64,000 nucleotides of DNA from Girardinichthys multiradiatus. Lineage: Eukaryota > Chordata > Actinopteri > Cyprinodontiformes > Goodeidae. The notes under the pieces are model-generated. The model was not told the DNA's origin. It saw only the letters and a program-made list of their open reading frames with translations, and did not search any database. The stretch is from the NCBI RefSeq assembly GCF_021462225.1, contig NC_061804.1, positions 15,558,005 to 15,622,004 on the forward strand, written 5' to 3'. Below are positions 1-18,416 of this stretch, piece after piece; position 1 is the first letter of the stretch, and the number at the start of each line of letters is the position of its first letter. The translations under genes and the position numbers were made by a program.

Positions 1-1359
1 TCAGTTGGATGCTCAGTGTGGGCATAGATATACTGTAATTTCCATCTGTTTTTAGAGAAAATATATGTAGGCAGATGTCTCAGAAATGTGCTAATATAAT
101 AAGATTGAATAATAATAATCACCAGCAACATAGTATAATAACCCAAAAAAGGCCCTAAAGCAGAAAGATTGTAATACCTATAATATTTCCTGTCATTATT
201 GTAAACATATTTGCCCTTTTTGTATTTAAACAAATTCTTCTTATGTAACTTACATAGACAGACAGGCAGACTCACATTTTAGACCATTAATTCTGGTCTA
301 AGCAGTTTGGACAGATTTTAACTGTATAATGCTCTCAGTAATATGAACCTTGTTATCGGGTATGAAAGCAAGATGATCATCTGTCCTAGTCACTGTAAAT
401 GCAGCGCTAACAACTAAGCAGTCAAAAGTCTGTCGACTGCTCTTTGCTGTTCAATCGTGTGGCTATGTTGCTGCAGTTACTCACTGTGACAATGCTATTC
501 TTAATTTTTTCTGTGACTTTATCTTGCTCACCACTGAGAGATAGGAATGGCTGCCAGCAGTCCTGTGGAGGGACAATACAAAGCTTCAGTGGCTGGTTAA
601 TCACTCACATGTAGCCTGTGGGCATGTTGCAAAAAGTGGTGACTTGCATTCTGTGTATGCATTGCTGATCCTGGCAGCCAGTAATTAGTAGATTTCAGTT
701 TCACTGTCACAAACACAAATATGCACATATGCACACACATATTCGTACATTAACAGGCACTGTCACCTCTCATTTACACAACCTTCAACAGGAGAGAATC
801 TCAGCGAGACAGCCTGTCCTCAGCTCTGCAATGTGTCTTGCTTCACTTTCTTCATTGGATGGCCACCATGTGCCTCAGGTCTCCCCCACTTAACTATATC
901 CACAGCAATTTCCAGACTTGCTGCCGGCCCAATGATACTTTTGTCTGAGGATTTTCTTGTCCTCAACCCTCCTAAAATTACATATTATGTATAGCTCTCT
1001 GCATTTTTACATTCAAACAAGTAAAGATGTACAAACAGTAATTTTCAATAAATGAGAATATGTGCTCAGAAGAGATTCGTTTGTCAGATTGAAAGAACCT
1101 TTTGAAAATAACAACCTTTAAGAATATATTTAACATTCTTTTCAATAAGCTCACATTTCTGTATTATAAATGTTTTTTATTGGTCTGATGTAAAATTCTA
1201 ATCTTAAATGTTGTGTTCATTAGCTGTAAGAAAATCATCATAATTAACAGAAAGTCTGTGTGTAAAGTATATAATCTGACTCACTTAGTGAATTGAAAGA
1301 AAAATGAGTAAAAACCCTTTAAATGAACAAAGTCATTACTGCAATAGCATACTATCACA
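1..1359. other. AT-rich DNA with no recognised feature (inferred intron)
   Basis: No coding frame, RNA gene or clear repeat is recognisable. It lies upstream of gabrg2 exons on the same strand and is probably intronic, but the preceding exon is not visible in the window, so that is inference. Confidence 0.4.
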
Positions 1360-1387
1360 GTGAAAAATGTGCAACTCAATGCATTTA

Positions 1388-1888
1388 GAATCAGAATCAG
1401 AATCAGAAAAGCTTTATTGCCAAGTACATTTTTGGACATACAAGGAATTTGTTTTGGCGTAGTCGGTGCAATACAATACAAATTAAACAGTATAAACATA
1501 TCTACAATATAATATAAATATATGTGCACAGTTTTAAGTGAGTGAGAGTAAATATAGAGCAGTATAAGATGCAAGAGCAATACAACAGTGCAGGTGATCA
1601 TTGTGCAAGTATGGCAGTGCAAGTAAAGCAGGAGTCCAAGCTGAGCGTTAATGTAACGCATAGATTTACAGGTTACAAGTGTCCTGTCAGCAAAAAAAAA
1701 GGGGAAGGGAGAGTGTCAGGGTGGTTTCCGGGCTGTGTTAACAAGGCTGGTGGCAGATGGGAAAAAACTGTTCTTGTGGCGTGAGGTTTTGGTCCGGATG
1801 GACCGCAGCCTCCTGCCAGAGGGGAGAGTCTCAAAGAGTCTGTGACCGGGGTGGGAGGGATCAGCCAGAATCTTCCCTGCCCGCTTCA
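1388..1888 (-). mobile_element. 5'-truncated LINE 3' end, same family as the LINE at 40.8-44.2 kb
   Basis: Read on the minus strand, the fragment starts inside the C-terminal coding region of the LINE and continues through its 3' UTR to a tail of repeated TTCTGA units, which on the plus strand is the gaatcagaatcag run at 1388. About 55 C-terminal residues match the end of the long LINE protein at 43690-43859 with one visible change (NTARKPP instead of NKARKPP). The 3' UTR matches 43860-44198 closely, including the AATAAAGCTT just before the tail. It interrupts the leader of the surrounding Tc1 element. No clear target duplication is visible. Confidence 0.85.
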
Positions 1889-1937
1889 ATGTAGACATGG
1901 TCAAGACGATCTGCTGCTGTTCAAACTGAGCATCAGA

Positions 1938-2964
1938 ATGGGGAAGAAAGGTGATTTAAGTTACTTTGAATGTGGCATAGTTGTTTGTGCCAGACGGGCT
2001 GGTCTGAGTATTTCAGAAACTGCTGATCTACTGGGATTTTCCACGCACTACCATCTCTAGGGTTTACAGACAATGGTCTGAAAAAGAGAAAATATCCAGT
2101 GAGTGGCAGTTCTGTGGGCACAAATGCCATGTTGATGGCAGAGGTCAGAGGAGAATGGCCACACTGGTTCGAGCTGATAGAAAAGCAACAGTAACTCAAA
2201 TAACCACTCGTTACATCCAAGGCATGCAGAATAGCATCTCTGAACACACAACACGTCGAACCTTGAGGCGGATGTGCTACAGCAGCAGAAGACCACACGG
2301 GGTGCCACTCCTGTCAGCTAAGAACAGGAAACTGAGGCTACAATTCGCACAGGCTTACCAAAATTGGACAATAGAAGATTGGAAAAACGTTGCCTGGACT
2401 GATGAGTCTTGATTTCGGATGGTAGGGTCAGAATTTGGCATCAACAACATGAAAACATCGATCTATCCTGCCTTGTATCAACGGTTCAGGCTGATGGTGG
2501 TGGTGTAATGGTGTGGGGAATATTTTCTTGGCACACTTTGAGCTCCTTAATACCAATTGAGCATCGTGTCAATGCCACAGCCTACCTGAGTATTGTTGCT
2601 GATCATGTCCATCCCTTTATGACCACAGTGTACCCATCTTCTGATGGTTACTTCCAGCAGGATAACATGTCATGTCATAAAGCATGAATCATCTCAGACT
2701 GGTTTCTTGAACATGACAATGAGTTCACTGTACTCAAATGACCTCCACAGTCACCAGATCTCAATCCAATAGAGCACCTTTGGGATGTGGTGGAACAGGA
2801 GATTCGCATCATGGATGGGCAGCCGACAAATCTGCAGCATCTGTCTGATGCTATCATGTCAATATGGACCAAACTCTGAGGAATGTTTCCAGTACCTTGT
2901 TGAATCTATGCCACGAAGGATTAAGACAATTCTGAAGGCAAAAGGGGGTCCAACCCGGTACTAG
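1938..2964 (+). pseudogene. Tc1-like transposase relic
   Basis: The product would have been a DDE transposase that cuts and pastes the element at TA sites. The N-terminal helix-turn-helix region begins MGKKGDLSYFE and includes ISETADLLGFS. Catalytic blocks are AWTDES (about 2395), FQQDN (about 2655) and LNPIEHLW (about 2762). I count 36 residues between the second Asp and the Glu, so it is DD36E-spaced rather than the classical DD34E. It ends GGPTRY-stop. Breaks: a stop in the N-terminal part near 2057, a frameshift and stop just after TDES (2410), TGA codons at about 2686 and 2740, and a stop after WTKL. Not functional. Confidence 0.8.
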
Positions 2965-3089
2965 CAAGGTGTACCTAATGAAGGGGCCAGTGAGTGTATG
3001 TGTGTTTATCTTTAACCGTCAGGATACACCGCCAATAAATTTTGTATTCCCCTTAACTTGCCAAAATCTAGAGCTTGGTTGTCCGAGCA

Positions 3090-3515
3090 TTGTTGCAGAC
3101 CATGTAAATTTGTCCTGGAACAAAAAATATTCCGTGATACTCTGACCTCTTTCAGCAGGAAAGAAATGCCCTGTAACAAATCAAAAATGCTTGCAATGGC
3201 TGAAATGCTTCAAATGGTTTGAGGAGCACACCAGCTAGTTTGAGGTGTTGATTTGGCCTTCATCTTCACCAATCTCAATGCAATTAAGCATCTGTGGGGT
3301 ATTTTGAATAACAAGGTCCACTAGTTCAGGCCCCACCTCATGACTTATGGTACTTAAAGTATCTGCTGTGAACACCTAGCCAGATACTACAGTACACCTT
3401 TAAATGGTTGAGTGGAGTCCATTTCACGATGGGTAAGGAGTATTTTTGGCAGCAAAAGAGTGACTAATACACTATTAGGCAGGTGGTTATAATGTTTTAG
3501 CTCCTTGTTGGCTAA
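3090..3515 (+). mobile_element. Highly decayed Tc1-like transposase fragment
   Basis: Translated pieces resemble the C-terminal part of a Tc1-type transposase: a LNAIKHLWGILNNKV block near 3271-3315 (compare the normal NPIEHLW, catalytic Glu lost) and ESISRWVRSIFGSK near 3416-3460. A sequence ending ttaggcaggtggttataatg at 3475-3494 looks like the 3' end of a fish Tc1 element. No open frame survives. It is a different element from the one ending at 2998. Confidence 0.5.
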
Positions 3516-4255
3516 AAGACAGGTATTGAAAGAACTGCATTATTTTTGCCCTTTTGATATGTCTATCTGAATTTTTAAGGATATAAAAAAAATTTTAAAA
3601 ACTTCAACAGACAAGCGACACTGTTTTTTGATAAATGACCATGTCTGCCAAGCTTTTATTGTTTTCTGTAGATTACATCAACTCACAGCAAATTACTTTG
3701 GCAGAGGAATTTTGTCATCTTAATAAAAAAAAATTCTTCAGAGCATAATATCTTAAAGAAAATGGCTAGAGTTTGTGTTTGACTGGTTGCTTTTTTGCAC
3801 ATCTGCCATCAGCGTTTTTCAATAATGAATTATAAAAACAAATATGGAAACTACATTGTAATTTCAATGACAGATAAAGATTGCCTCCTTTTACGGAGAT
3901 TTGTGGTTTGTTACTGAAAATATTGCAATTCTTTCATCAAATGATTATAGAACAAAAGGATATGAAAAGTGCTCCGTCTCGGGTTTATAAGAATCACATT
4001 CAGAAGGTAACATCATTTATGACATCTTCTCTATTTTTATTTCATTAGGGCAGGAATGACTGCACAGCTATGCCTCAAGCATGCAAACAAAAACAAACAA
4101 TAGCAAACTTCAAGTTAAAATAGGAAAATCTGAAGTTGAAATTAAGCAATGTATGCTACCTGTATGACCACTTCTCTTTTCCAATGGTTATAATCAGTCT
4201 GACAGAGAGAGGTACCCCGATCCTTGTGGTTTTTAGTATAACATTGGCCATCAGT
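3516..4255. other. No recognised feature
   Basis: AT-rich sequence without a supported gene or repeat. Confidence 0.4.
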
Positions 4256-4462
4256 GGGCACTAGATTAAAAAACTTTCTCAGTTCATTATTTTACTTCGT
4301 GCCCCTACACGTGGCCCGTTCTGGGGTGGCCGGGCTCTGGCACTCGGTGGTTTGGTCTGGCCTCCCCAGTGGCCCCGCACCGTTGCGGAACCTTTATGGG
4401 GTGCCTTGAGACGACAATGTTGTAAATAAGCGCTGTATAAATAAATAAACTGAAACTGAAAC
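4256..4462 (+). repeat. L2/CR1-like LINE 3' tail
   Basis: A GC-rich block ends with gccttgagacgac, then gcgctgtataaataaa and short ctgaaa repeats at 4447-4462. A 3' end of this design (a stem-like GCCTTGAG...GCGCT followed by TATAAATAAA and a short tandem repeat) is characteristic of L2-type LINEs and SINEs sharing their tail in fish. The family is not named. Confidence 0.5.
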
Positions 4463-4465
4463 TAT

Positions 4466-5359
4466 CTCTGTAGTTATGCAGCTATAGGCTTAGGCTGCTG
4501 GAGGACATAAAGACCACTTTCACCCTCTTCGCTACAATCTCACACTACTCTCCAATTTTGCATTATTTGATGTTATTTCAGTTTTTAACTTTATGTTCTC
4601 TCTCTTTTCTCTTCCTAGAAGCTACACCTGGCCTGACTCTGTGTCTACCTTTGACACCTTTCTGGAGATTGTCCAAGCTTGTGCTGGCAACAACTTAATG
4701 CTTACCTACTACAGATGATCCACTTGGCCCTGTCGTTCAGTGTTTAACCCTTTCTCTATCCTACATATAGCAATTGACTGAGCTTTTACTGTAACTAATT
4801 ATATGTGCTCTCTTTCAGACTATCCTTGAAAACTGGCTCAAAGTTTATCTGTTCTTTCTTTCTAGATGAAACGACTAAAGGAGCTACATCCACTAACATT
4901 TACTGTTCCTTCCCATAGAAAGTACTCCTGGATCAGTGCTTCTGTATTCTTTGTGTGTCTCTGCTCTGTTCTCTCAAACCCCCAGTCTGTCGTGGCAGAT
5001 GGCCGCTCACACTGAGCCTGGTTCTGCTGGAGGTTTCTTCCTGTTAAAAGGGAGTTTTTCCTCTCCACTGTCGCTACATGCATGCTCAGTATGAGGGATT
5101 GCTACAAAGTCCACGCCAGTGACTGTCCACTGTCTCTACATGCTCATCCAGGAAGAGTGAATGCTACAAATCTCTGACTCAATGCAATCTACTGGGTTTC
5201 CTTAGATAGAAAATCTTTTTTATCCAATTTGAATAGCTGAATCTGACCTCACTGTTCAATGGTTAGGATTAATTGGAATGTATGTACCTGACTGTTGTGA
5301 AGTGCCTTGAGACAACATGTGTTGTGAATTGGCGCTATATAAATAAACTGAATTGAATA
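4466..5359 (+). repeat. Dispersed fish repeat, copy 1 (plus orientation)
   Basis: The segment is homologous, in opposite orientation, to 25949-26850. Shared landmarks are the segment coding on the reverse strand for VATVERKNSLLTGRNLQ (4862-5083 here, 26200-26451 there), the block around cctggcctgactctgtgtc (4629) and the L2-like tail gtgccttgagacaac...ggcgctatataaataaac ending in gaattgaat at 5300-5358. It contains splice-acceptor-like tracts (ctcttcctag at 4610-4619; tttctttctag at 4856-4866). No protein is credible. Confidence 0.7.
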
Positions 5360-6704
5360 GAATGATAATCTTTTACAGCTATTTTTTGTTCAACCTTTTA
5401 GTTTTGCTTATGCCATATCTCCAGTTGTTTATGTTAATTTTTATCCTCACCTCCTCCCCCTCAGTTTCTCCAACCTGTAATGTAAGCAGAGGAGGTGGGA
5501 AGGAGATACAAGGACAGATGTCAAGACAACAGAAATTTAATAAAATGAGACATTCTTACCTCTGAGCTATCAAACTGTGGTATATTAAACATGACATGCC
5601 GTGCTGAGGCAGCATCCGTCCTTTGTTTTGTTACTGCCTACCGGTGTATTATGTGATCTTTGACAGATGAGCATTAACAATGTTCTTAATAATGTATAGA
5701 TTTGAAGCATTTTCAGTGTCATTGTAAGTCATACAGTTTTTATGCATCACTGATGACAAAAAGACACCTACTGATGGTATTTGACACCATGCTTAAAGCT
5801 CCTTTGACAGTCATCCTTTTTCCTGTTCTATCAGCTGTATTGAAGCTTTTGAAAAACTTATTGGAATAAATTTCAAAAAAAGTGTAACAGGCAAGAGGAG
5901 AAGACACAGAAAGCAGATAATGGGGGTATCAAGCAAACAAAAAAATGTTTACTGACTTTTTCTTTAATTTACTCCTTCTTCCATGTCTGTCAGGCTTTCT
6001 GTGCTTGTGCTAGTACTTTTTTTAGTATATGTATTTCTGCAGGGTGTAGTTTGATACATTTCATGTAGTGGTTGATTTCATTGAAGGTCTTGCGAGGTAT
6101 GCCCAGATCATGCATCACCATTAAAACATCATTCATATAAATAAAGTAGATTATTGGAAAGGTGTTTGCATTGTTGTTTTGCTGTGAAAAGTCCCTGGGT
6201 TCTAACCATGGTTTGGGCCTTTCTGTGTGAAGCTGCAGGGTATTTGGTCGCTAAACTGCTCGTAGGTGTATGTTGTTTGTCCTGCTGTGTCTCTGTGTTG
6301 CCCAACTGTCCAAGTTCAAGGTGTATCCTCACCTCTTGTTTATTAACCACAGAAAAAAGGCAGCAGCAGCCCCAATGACCCTGAAATGGTTAAGTATAGA
6401 AAACGGATACTTGTAAAGAAATGGGAAATAATGTCGAATAAAGACAACCTACAATTTTTTGATAGTAATCATTAAATTCTATGGTGAGAATGTTTTTTCT
6501 GTACCTTTTAGTCTTATGTTAAAATTAATGTGATAGCCACCTACTGGCCTTGGATGGGTATTTTGTCCTTAAAAACATTACCTGTTATCTAGAGTTTCCG
6601 AGTCTGAACGTTTTCCAATAATAAACTGTAGGAGATGAAGTTTAAGAGTGAATTGATACGAAGAAAGGTCCCTTTATAACTGTTATACAAGACCCTTTAG
6701 AGTA
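5360..6704. other. No recognised feature
   Basis: Short open stretches here have no recognisable family and no gene context. Confidence 0.4.
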
Positions 6705-7130
6705 TGCAGTTCAGTTCAATATTACTTTACTAATCCCAAAGAGAAAGTACATTTTGTAACTCATATACAAGTCTCCTGAAAGAGTTGTTGTAGATGGTGA
6801 TGGCTGTGGGCAGGAAGGATTTCTTCTAGTGCTCAGGATCACAGCGAACCTGAAAAGGTCTCTGACCAAAAAAAAACTCCTTTTTTTTTTTTTTTTTGTC
6901 GGAGGCTCATAAAAGTCTCCTATGAAGAGGATGTTCAGGGCTGTTGGTAACATTCTTCATTTTATGAAGAATCCTTCTTTGCACATTCATCTCCAGACAT
7001 CCAAGACCAATCCCCAGAACAGAGTAAGCCTTCTTTAACAACTTGTTGAGCTTTCTTTCAGTAACTGACTTGGATGCTGCTACCCCAACATATGATAGCA
7101 GGAGATAAATCCCGCCTCCAGCTGTCATTG
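6705..7130 (-). mobile_element. LINE C-terminal/3'-end fragment (decayed)
   Basis: Read on the minus strand, the piece codes for the very C-terminus of a non-LTR reverse transcriptase protein, with a block NSPEHPLHRRLL (about 6907-6945) and then, in a shifted frame, sequence equivalent to RxSFLPTAINIYN before the stop, followed by a short 3' UTR that reads gggattagtaaagtaa on the minus strand. It matches the fragment at 59165-59342 (shared tactttactaatcccaaag and gctgtgggcaggaagga). A poly-A/poly-T run near 6872-6898 breaks the frame. Confidence 0.6.
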
Positions 7131-8985
7131 TAGTGTGCTGTGGTGCTGTTAAAGTTACTGTTTGACATTGTCACACTAAAGTAATATGTGTGAAATGGTG
7201 AAAAAAACAATAAATAAATAAAAAAAAGGAAAAAACTAAATGCTTATATTATTGCATTTGCAAGAATACCTTATATATGTTTTTTTTTTATGTATAAAAT
7301 CATTACTGGGATAATTATCTGGAACACAGACCAGCCAGAACAGGGGTTTTGACGTGAGGGAATGGGAGGGGAAGCAGGGAAGAGAGAAGCCACTGTCTGG
7401 ACTGGTGCTCCAAAGTTTGCCTAGAGAAGATAAAATTCTGGGCTTTAACAAGATGTCTTTGTTAGAAGTTAGTTTTCAATTGAATGTTGGATTAAACAGG
7501 ACAAAGACCCCCCTGAATAACTGGAGCGTGATTATTTGACTTTTGCCAAACGTTTCTTATTGTTTTTGAGAGATCTCGCACAGTTAGGTCGCAGGAGGAT
7601 TTATTTAAAAGACACTTTATTTTTTTTCTATATGGACTATTGCATGAGCTGTATCATGGTGGTATTGGTTTGTCTGTTTTGGGGGAAATGTCCTAAATCA
7701 GCTTATTTTGTGTGTGATCTGCTGACAGCGCTCCCTCCCTGTGTGTAATTCAGAGAGCCGACATGGTGTCCTTTTTCTTTTCTTTCAGTCTACAGGCATG
7801 GTTTATGAGTTCTAAAGAGAAAAGTCATATTTCGGTTTGACCTGCTCTGACCATTGTGGTCCTTAATATTGTAGTCAGTCCTGAATTATTTTAACTTTCA
7901 CTGCACTATCTTGAGCGAAAAACTTCACGTCTAATCCCTACTCAGCCCCAATCATACCTGCTACCGAGTAGAATCTAAAAATAGCAGGCACGGTGCCAGA
8001 AAAATCTGTAATGGAAACGCTCACAAAACTGGCTGAGTGGAGTGGAGTTGGCCTAAGTAGAGCCCATGGAAAATGGGCATAAAATTGTTCTGCTGGAACT
8101 TGCTCTCCAACTTATTCCCCTCCTTCTGTCTCTAATCTTGAATATATTTTGTATACTCGCCAACAAATCTCTGTCTCACTCCCTGATTGATCTTTTTTTC
8201 TCATTTAGCAGTTCCGTCAGGCCACTGGTGGTTGCTGGTCATCAAGGGTTTGCTATTGAGGAACCATCTCACTGTGGTGTTGTCCATACAGAAATTTCTA
8301 TAAGTCACACACTCACTCATGGCACTGTCTCCTCAATGTGGCTATCACAATGCTTACCAGTCTGTACTCTCAAAACAGCCCAGCTTCTCAGCTGAGCTGA
8401 TGAAATCCCATGCAGTGTTGGTAGCAGCTGAAGGTGGAATGTTACAGTTGAAAAAATAACACCAGTAAACTGTGTAGGTAAATAATAGGTATGAAATCTG
8501 TTGTTGACAAGCACAGCTAATCAGCTTCATTTAATTTTGCTGCTCGTCTTAAAATCTCTGTCTGCTCGTATAGTCAGATAGAGTCTGGGATATTAACCTA
8601 CAGCCAAGTCTCAGCGAAATACTAAATACAGGATTTCCGATAGTCAGGCTGGGTCCTTGAAGTTGATAAAAATGTTTTGCCAAAGATCTCACATTGCCCA
8701 TTAGGATTGATGGAAGAGATGGTTTGAACTTTCTCCGTCTCCCTACTCTTTGCTCCTGCTCTGCATTCACTATGCCTCCTTGTAAACTCATCCTACTATA
8801 ATTCGGTGATCTACATGAGTTCTCTATGTCTTGCGATCAACTGAAAGGTGCCAACATAAAAGGGGAGGCGGTCAATGTAGAAATAAAGTCAGCCACCTGC
8901 AAAGACATTGATAACAACCCAATATTTACATATTATAAATATGTATATTCTGTAATACAAAAACAAAACCAAAGAGCAAAGTGTA
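7131..8985. other. No recognised feature
   Basis: I see no supported exon or repeat; short open stretches look like chance. Confidence 0.4.
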
Positions 8986-9050
8986 CCGGAGTCAAATTCC
9001 TTGTTTGTATGCACGAACTTGGCAATAAAGCTGATTCTGATTCTGATAAG
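8986..9050 (+). repeat. LINE 3' tail fragment (TTCTGA type)
   Basis: The sequence caaattccttgtttgtatg followed by cttggcaataaagctgattctgattctgat matches the last 60 or so bases of the LINE that ends at 44200. It is a severely truncated copy in plus orientation. Confidence 0.65.
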
Positions 9051-16519
<7,469 letters not shown>

Positions 16520-16555
16520 TTTTATTTTGCTTTGTTTCTCCCGTCTGGACAAAAG
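16520..16555 (+). promoter_or_regulatory. Pyrimidine-rich acceptor region of the microexon (candidate PTB-responsive)
   Basis: The tract includes ttttattttgctttgtttctccc and then the acceptor gacaaaag at 16548-16555. The last bases before the AG are purines, a weak 3' splice site. In mammals the homologous 24-nt gamma-2 exon is repressed by polypyrimidine tract-binding protein through upstream pyrimidine motifs and activated by NOVA proteins. The tract seen here is compatible with that control, but binding is inference. Confidence 0.45.
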
Positions 16556-16579
16556 CTCCTCCGGCTCTTTTCCTCCAAG
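16556..16579 (+). CDS. gabrg2: gabrg2 24-nt cassette microexon (gamma-2L insert)
   Basis: Exactly 24 nt between an AG at 16554-16555 and a gtatat donor at 16580, in phase 0, coding LLRLFSSK. Mammalian gamma-2L carries an eight-residue insert LLRMFSFK at this place in the TM3-TM4 loop, directly after the NP that ends the previous exon. Length, position, phase, strand and six of eight residues agree. The Arg-x-x-Ser spacing of the protein kinase C site in the mammalian insert is kept (R3, S6). Two residues differ (M to L, F to S). Inclusion gives NP-LLRLFSSK-TPTVD, skipping gives NP-TPTVD. Because 24 nt is far below normal exon size it would be missed by ORF or homology scans. Splicing itself is inferred, not observed. 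Confidence 0.85.
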
Positions 16580-18416
16580 GTATATTGCCTGTGTCTGACT
16601 GCATGTGTCTGCTGCATTTCGACTCTTTGGGCCCCCAACACCTCACTGCTTTTCTCTCTGCGCAACAGCAGATACGCCTCTCTTTATTACCACTTATAAA
16701 CCTGCATTATAACTAACTGTGCACCTCCTCAATTATTAAATGGGTGTTGAAGATTACATTGAAAGGGGCGCTTAGCAGTGCACAGTGCGGAGGCAGCCAG
16801 TCAGACGTACTTATGCAGTTTTCTTTTTTTAAGAAACTCGAATAAGGTTCTCTTATATCCAGTGGTCAAAAATGTTTTAAGTCAAGAGCCCCGTGTGGAC
16901 TCATTCTGGCTCCCTCTGTCCTGTTTCACTCATTGTTGTTACCACAGTGAACAAGCAGCCAAACCAAGAGCTTCCTATTTTCTCTTTTCCTTTTCCTGTC
17001 AGTTAATTTCTCAGTGTGCTCATTGGGCTTCGTAACCTGACGCTTACTAAAGAGTCAGCAGAGCCTTAACAGACTGAAACAGACAACCCATGCACTGTAT
17101 GAATGTTACTTTGATTCCGAAGTAATTTTAGGCAAGAGTTTGCAAACTATAAAAAAGGACATAAAATAGGCAAATGTATGCAAATTCTACTCCTTTGCAG
17201 TAGCTTCTACATAGTGTTAAATGTAGGGGAATATTTAAAAAATACAAAGGCTTGTCCAAGCTTACTTCAGAATGAAAACATTAAGTAAATAATAATCTCA
17301 TATTCTTAAAGCAAAAAAATTAAATTAAAAAAAACCAACTTCTGAGGTTGTTCCTGATTTTAGTATCTCAAAAGGGTTGTTGACTTTCAGCCAGTTAAAG
17401 CTGTTGGTGCCACTATGCTGGTTCTATGTTTACTTTTTTAATTTTGCAAATACCAACTCAGCCTATCCCAGCTTGACCAGGTCATGCAGCAGGACAGTGT
17501 TGCTGTTCCTACTGCTTGAGCTTCCGCAACGTTTTCCTTAAGCAACCCCCTTTGAAAACTGTCATAACCTACCACTGCTACTCCTTTCATTAACATGACA
17601 TATTATGCTCCTTTAATAAGGAAACGATGCCTCAACTAACCCATGTGCTTTTTGGTTTTTACTTTATTGCTTATATTTTGCTTGTATTTTGTATAGTTTT
17701 CAAAGGGGGAGCAGGTTTGTGACCTAATGCTGGGCGTAATGAGAAGCTTTAGGGAGTTAAACATTACAGTTGAGGATGCATGCTTACAGCTAATAGATTC
17801 ATGCCTTAAATAAACCTTGCCCTGTTTTAATTTTGTTTCATTTCTACTACAGAAATTTTTGTCTAACCATTATAAATAACGAGGAAATTACTCACAAAGG
17901 AACTGAACTAATAAGTACATAATGCTCTATGTTTAGAATTTAAAACTAGTTAGACTTATTTTGTATAATCTAACCACCTGTGGAGTTGTATATTGTAAGG
18001 AAAATTCAAAAGGCCCCCTTCACACCAGATTAAAACCTGGATCACCACATTAAAAATCAGACAGAATGTCAATGCTTTCTGCAGGGTGTTGAGCACTAAG
18101 AACTTAAAGCTCTTCCCTTTATGCATGATGGATTGAGAGAGTTGCCCAACTGCTTTGAGCATGCACAAAACACCTGTGGGGGGAATGTAGAGGTACATGA
18201 TCATAGTGCCAGGATACCTGGGGTGCAGCATGAAGTCTGGTAGTACCAGTGGTGCCTTATCAATGACGTGTGGCCTGCCCGCCCCATTGACGATTACTTA
18301 TTAAAAGATTTTAGGCAGGACTGGCCCTGCTAGCCTAGAGTCAAATCTGTAGCTCCATCATGGACCCTTTTAGCTGCCAGAACTCTAAGTTGTTTATTGT
18401 ATTACAAATATATATA
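16580..18416 (+). other. gabrg2 intron downstream of the microexon
   Basis: The first 120 bases are pyrimidine-rich with some YCAY motifs (for example tcactg near 16643 and ccactt near 16690), a possible setting for NOVA binding. No other feature is recognised up to the Tc1 element. Confidence 0.5.

Larger units (their letters stand above)
1360..2998 (+). mobile_element. Decayed Tc1-like (DD36E-spaced) transposon, split by a LINE fragment
   Basis: Both a Tc1-type 5' leader and a full-length but broken transposase relic are present. Leader-like sequence just before 1388 resumes at about 1889, after an inserted LINE 3' end, and runs into the transposase start at 1938. The transposase relic ends at 2964 and is followed by a short 3' flank ending near gtgagtgta, which resembles the terminal sequence of common fish Tc1 elements as I recall them. 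The exact 5' end is not defined. Stops and a frameshift make it dead. Confidence 0.75.
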
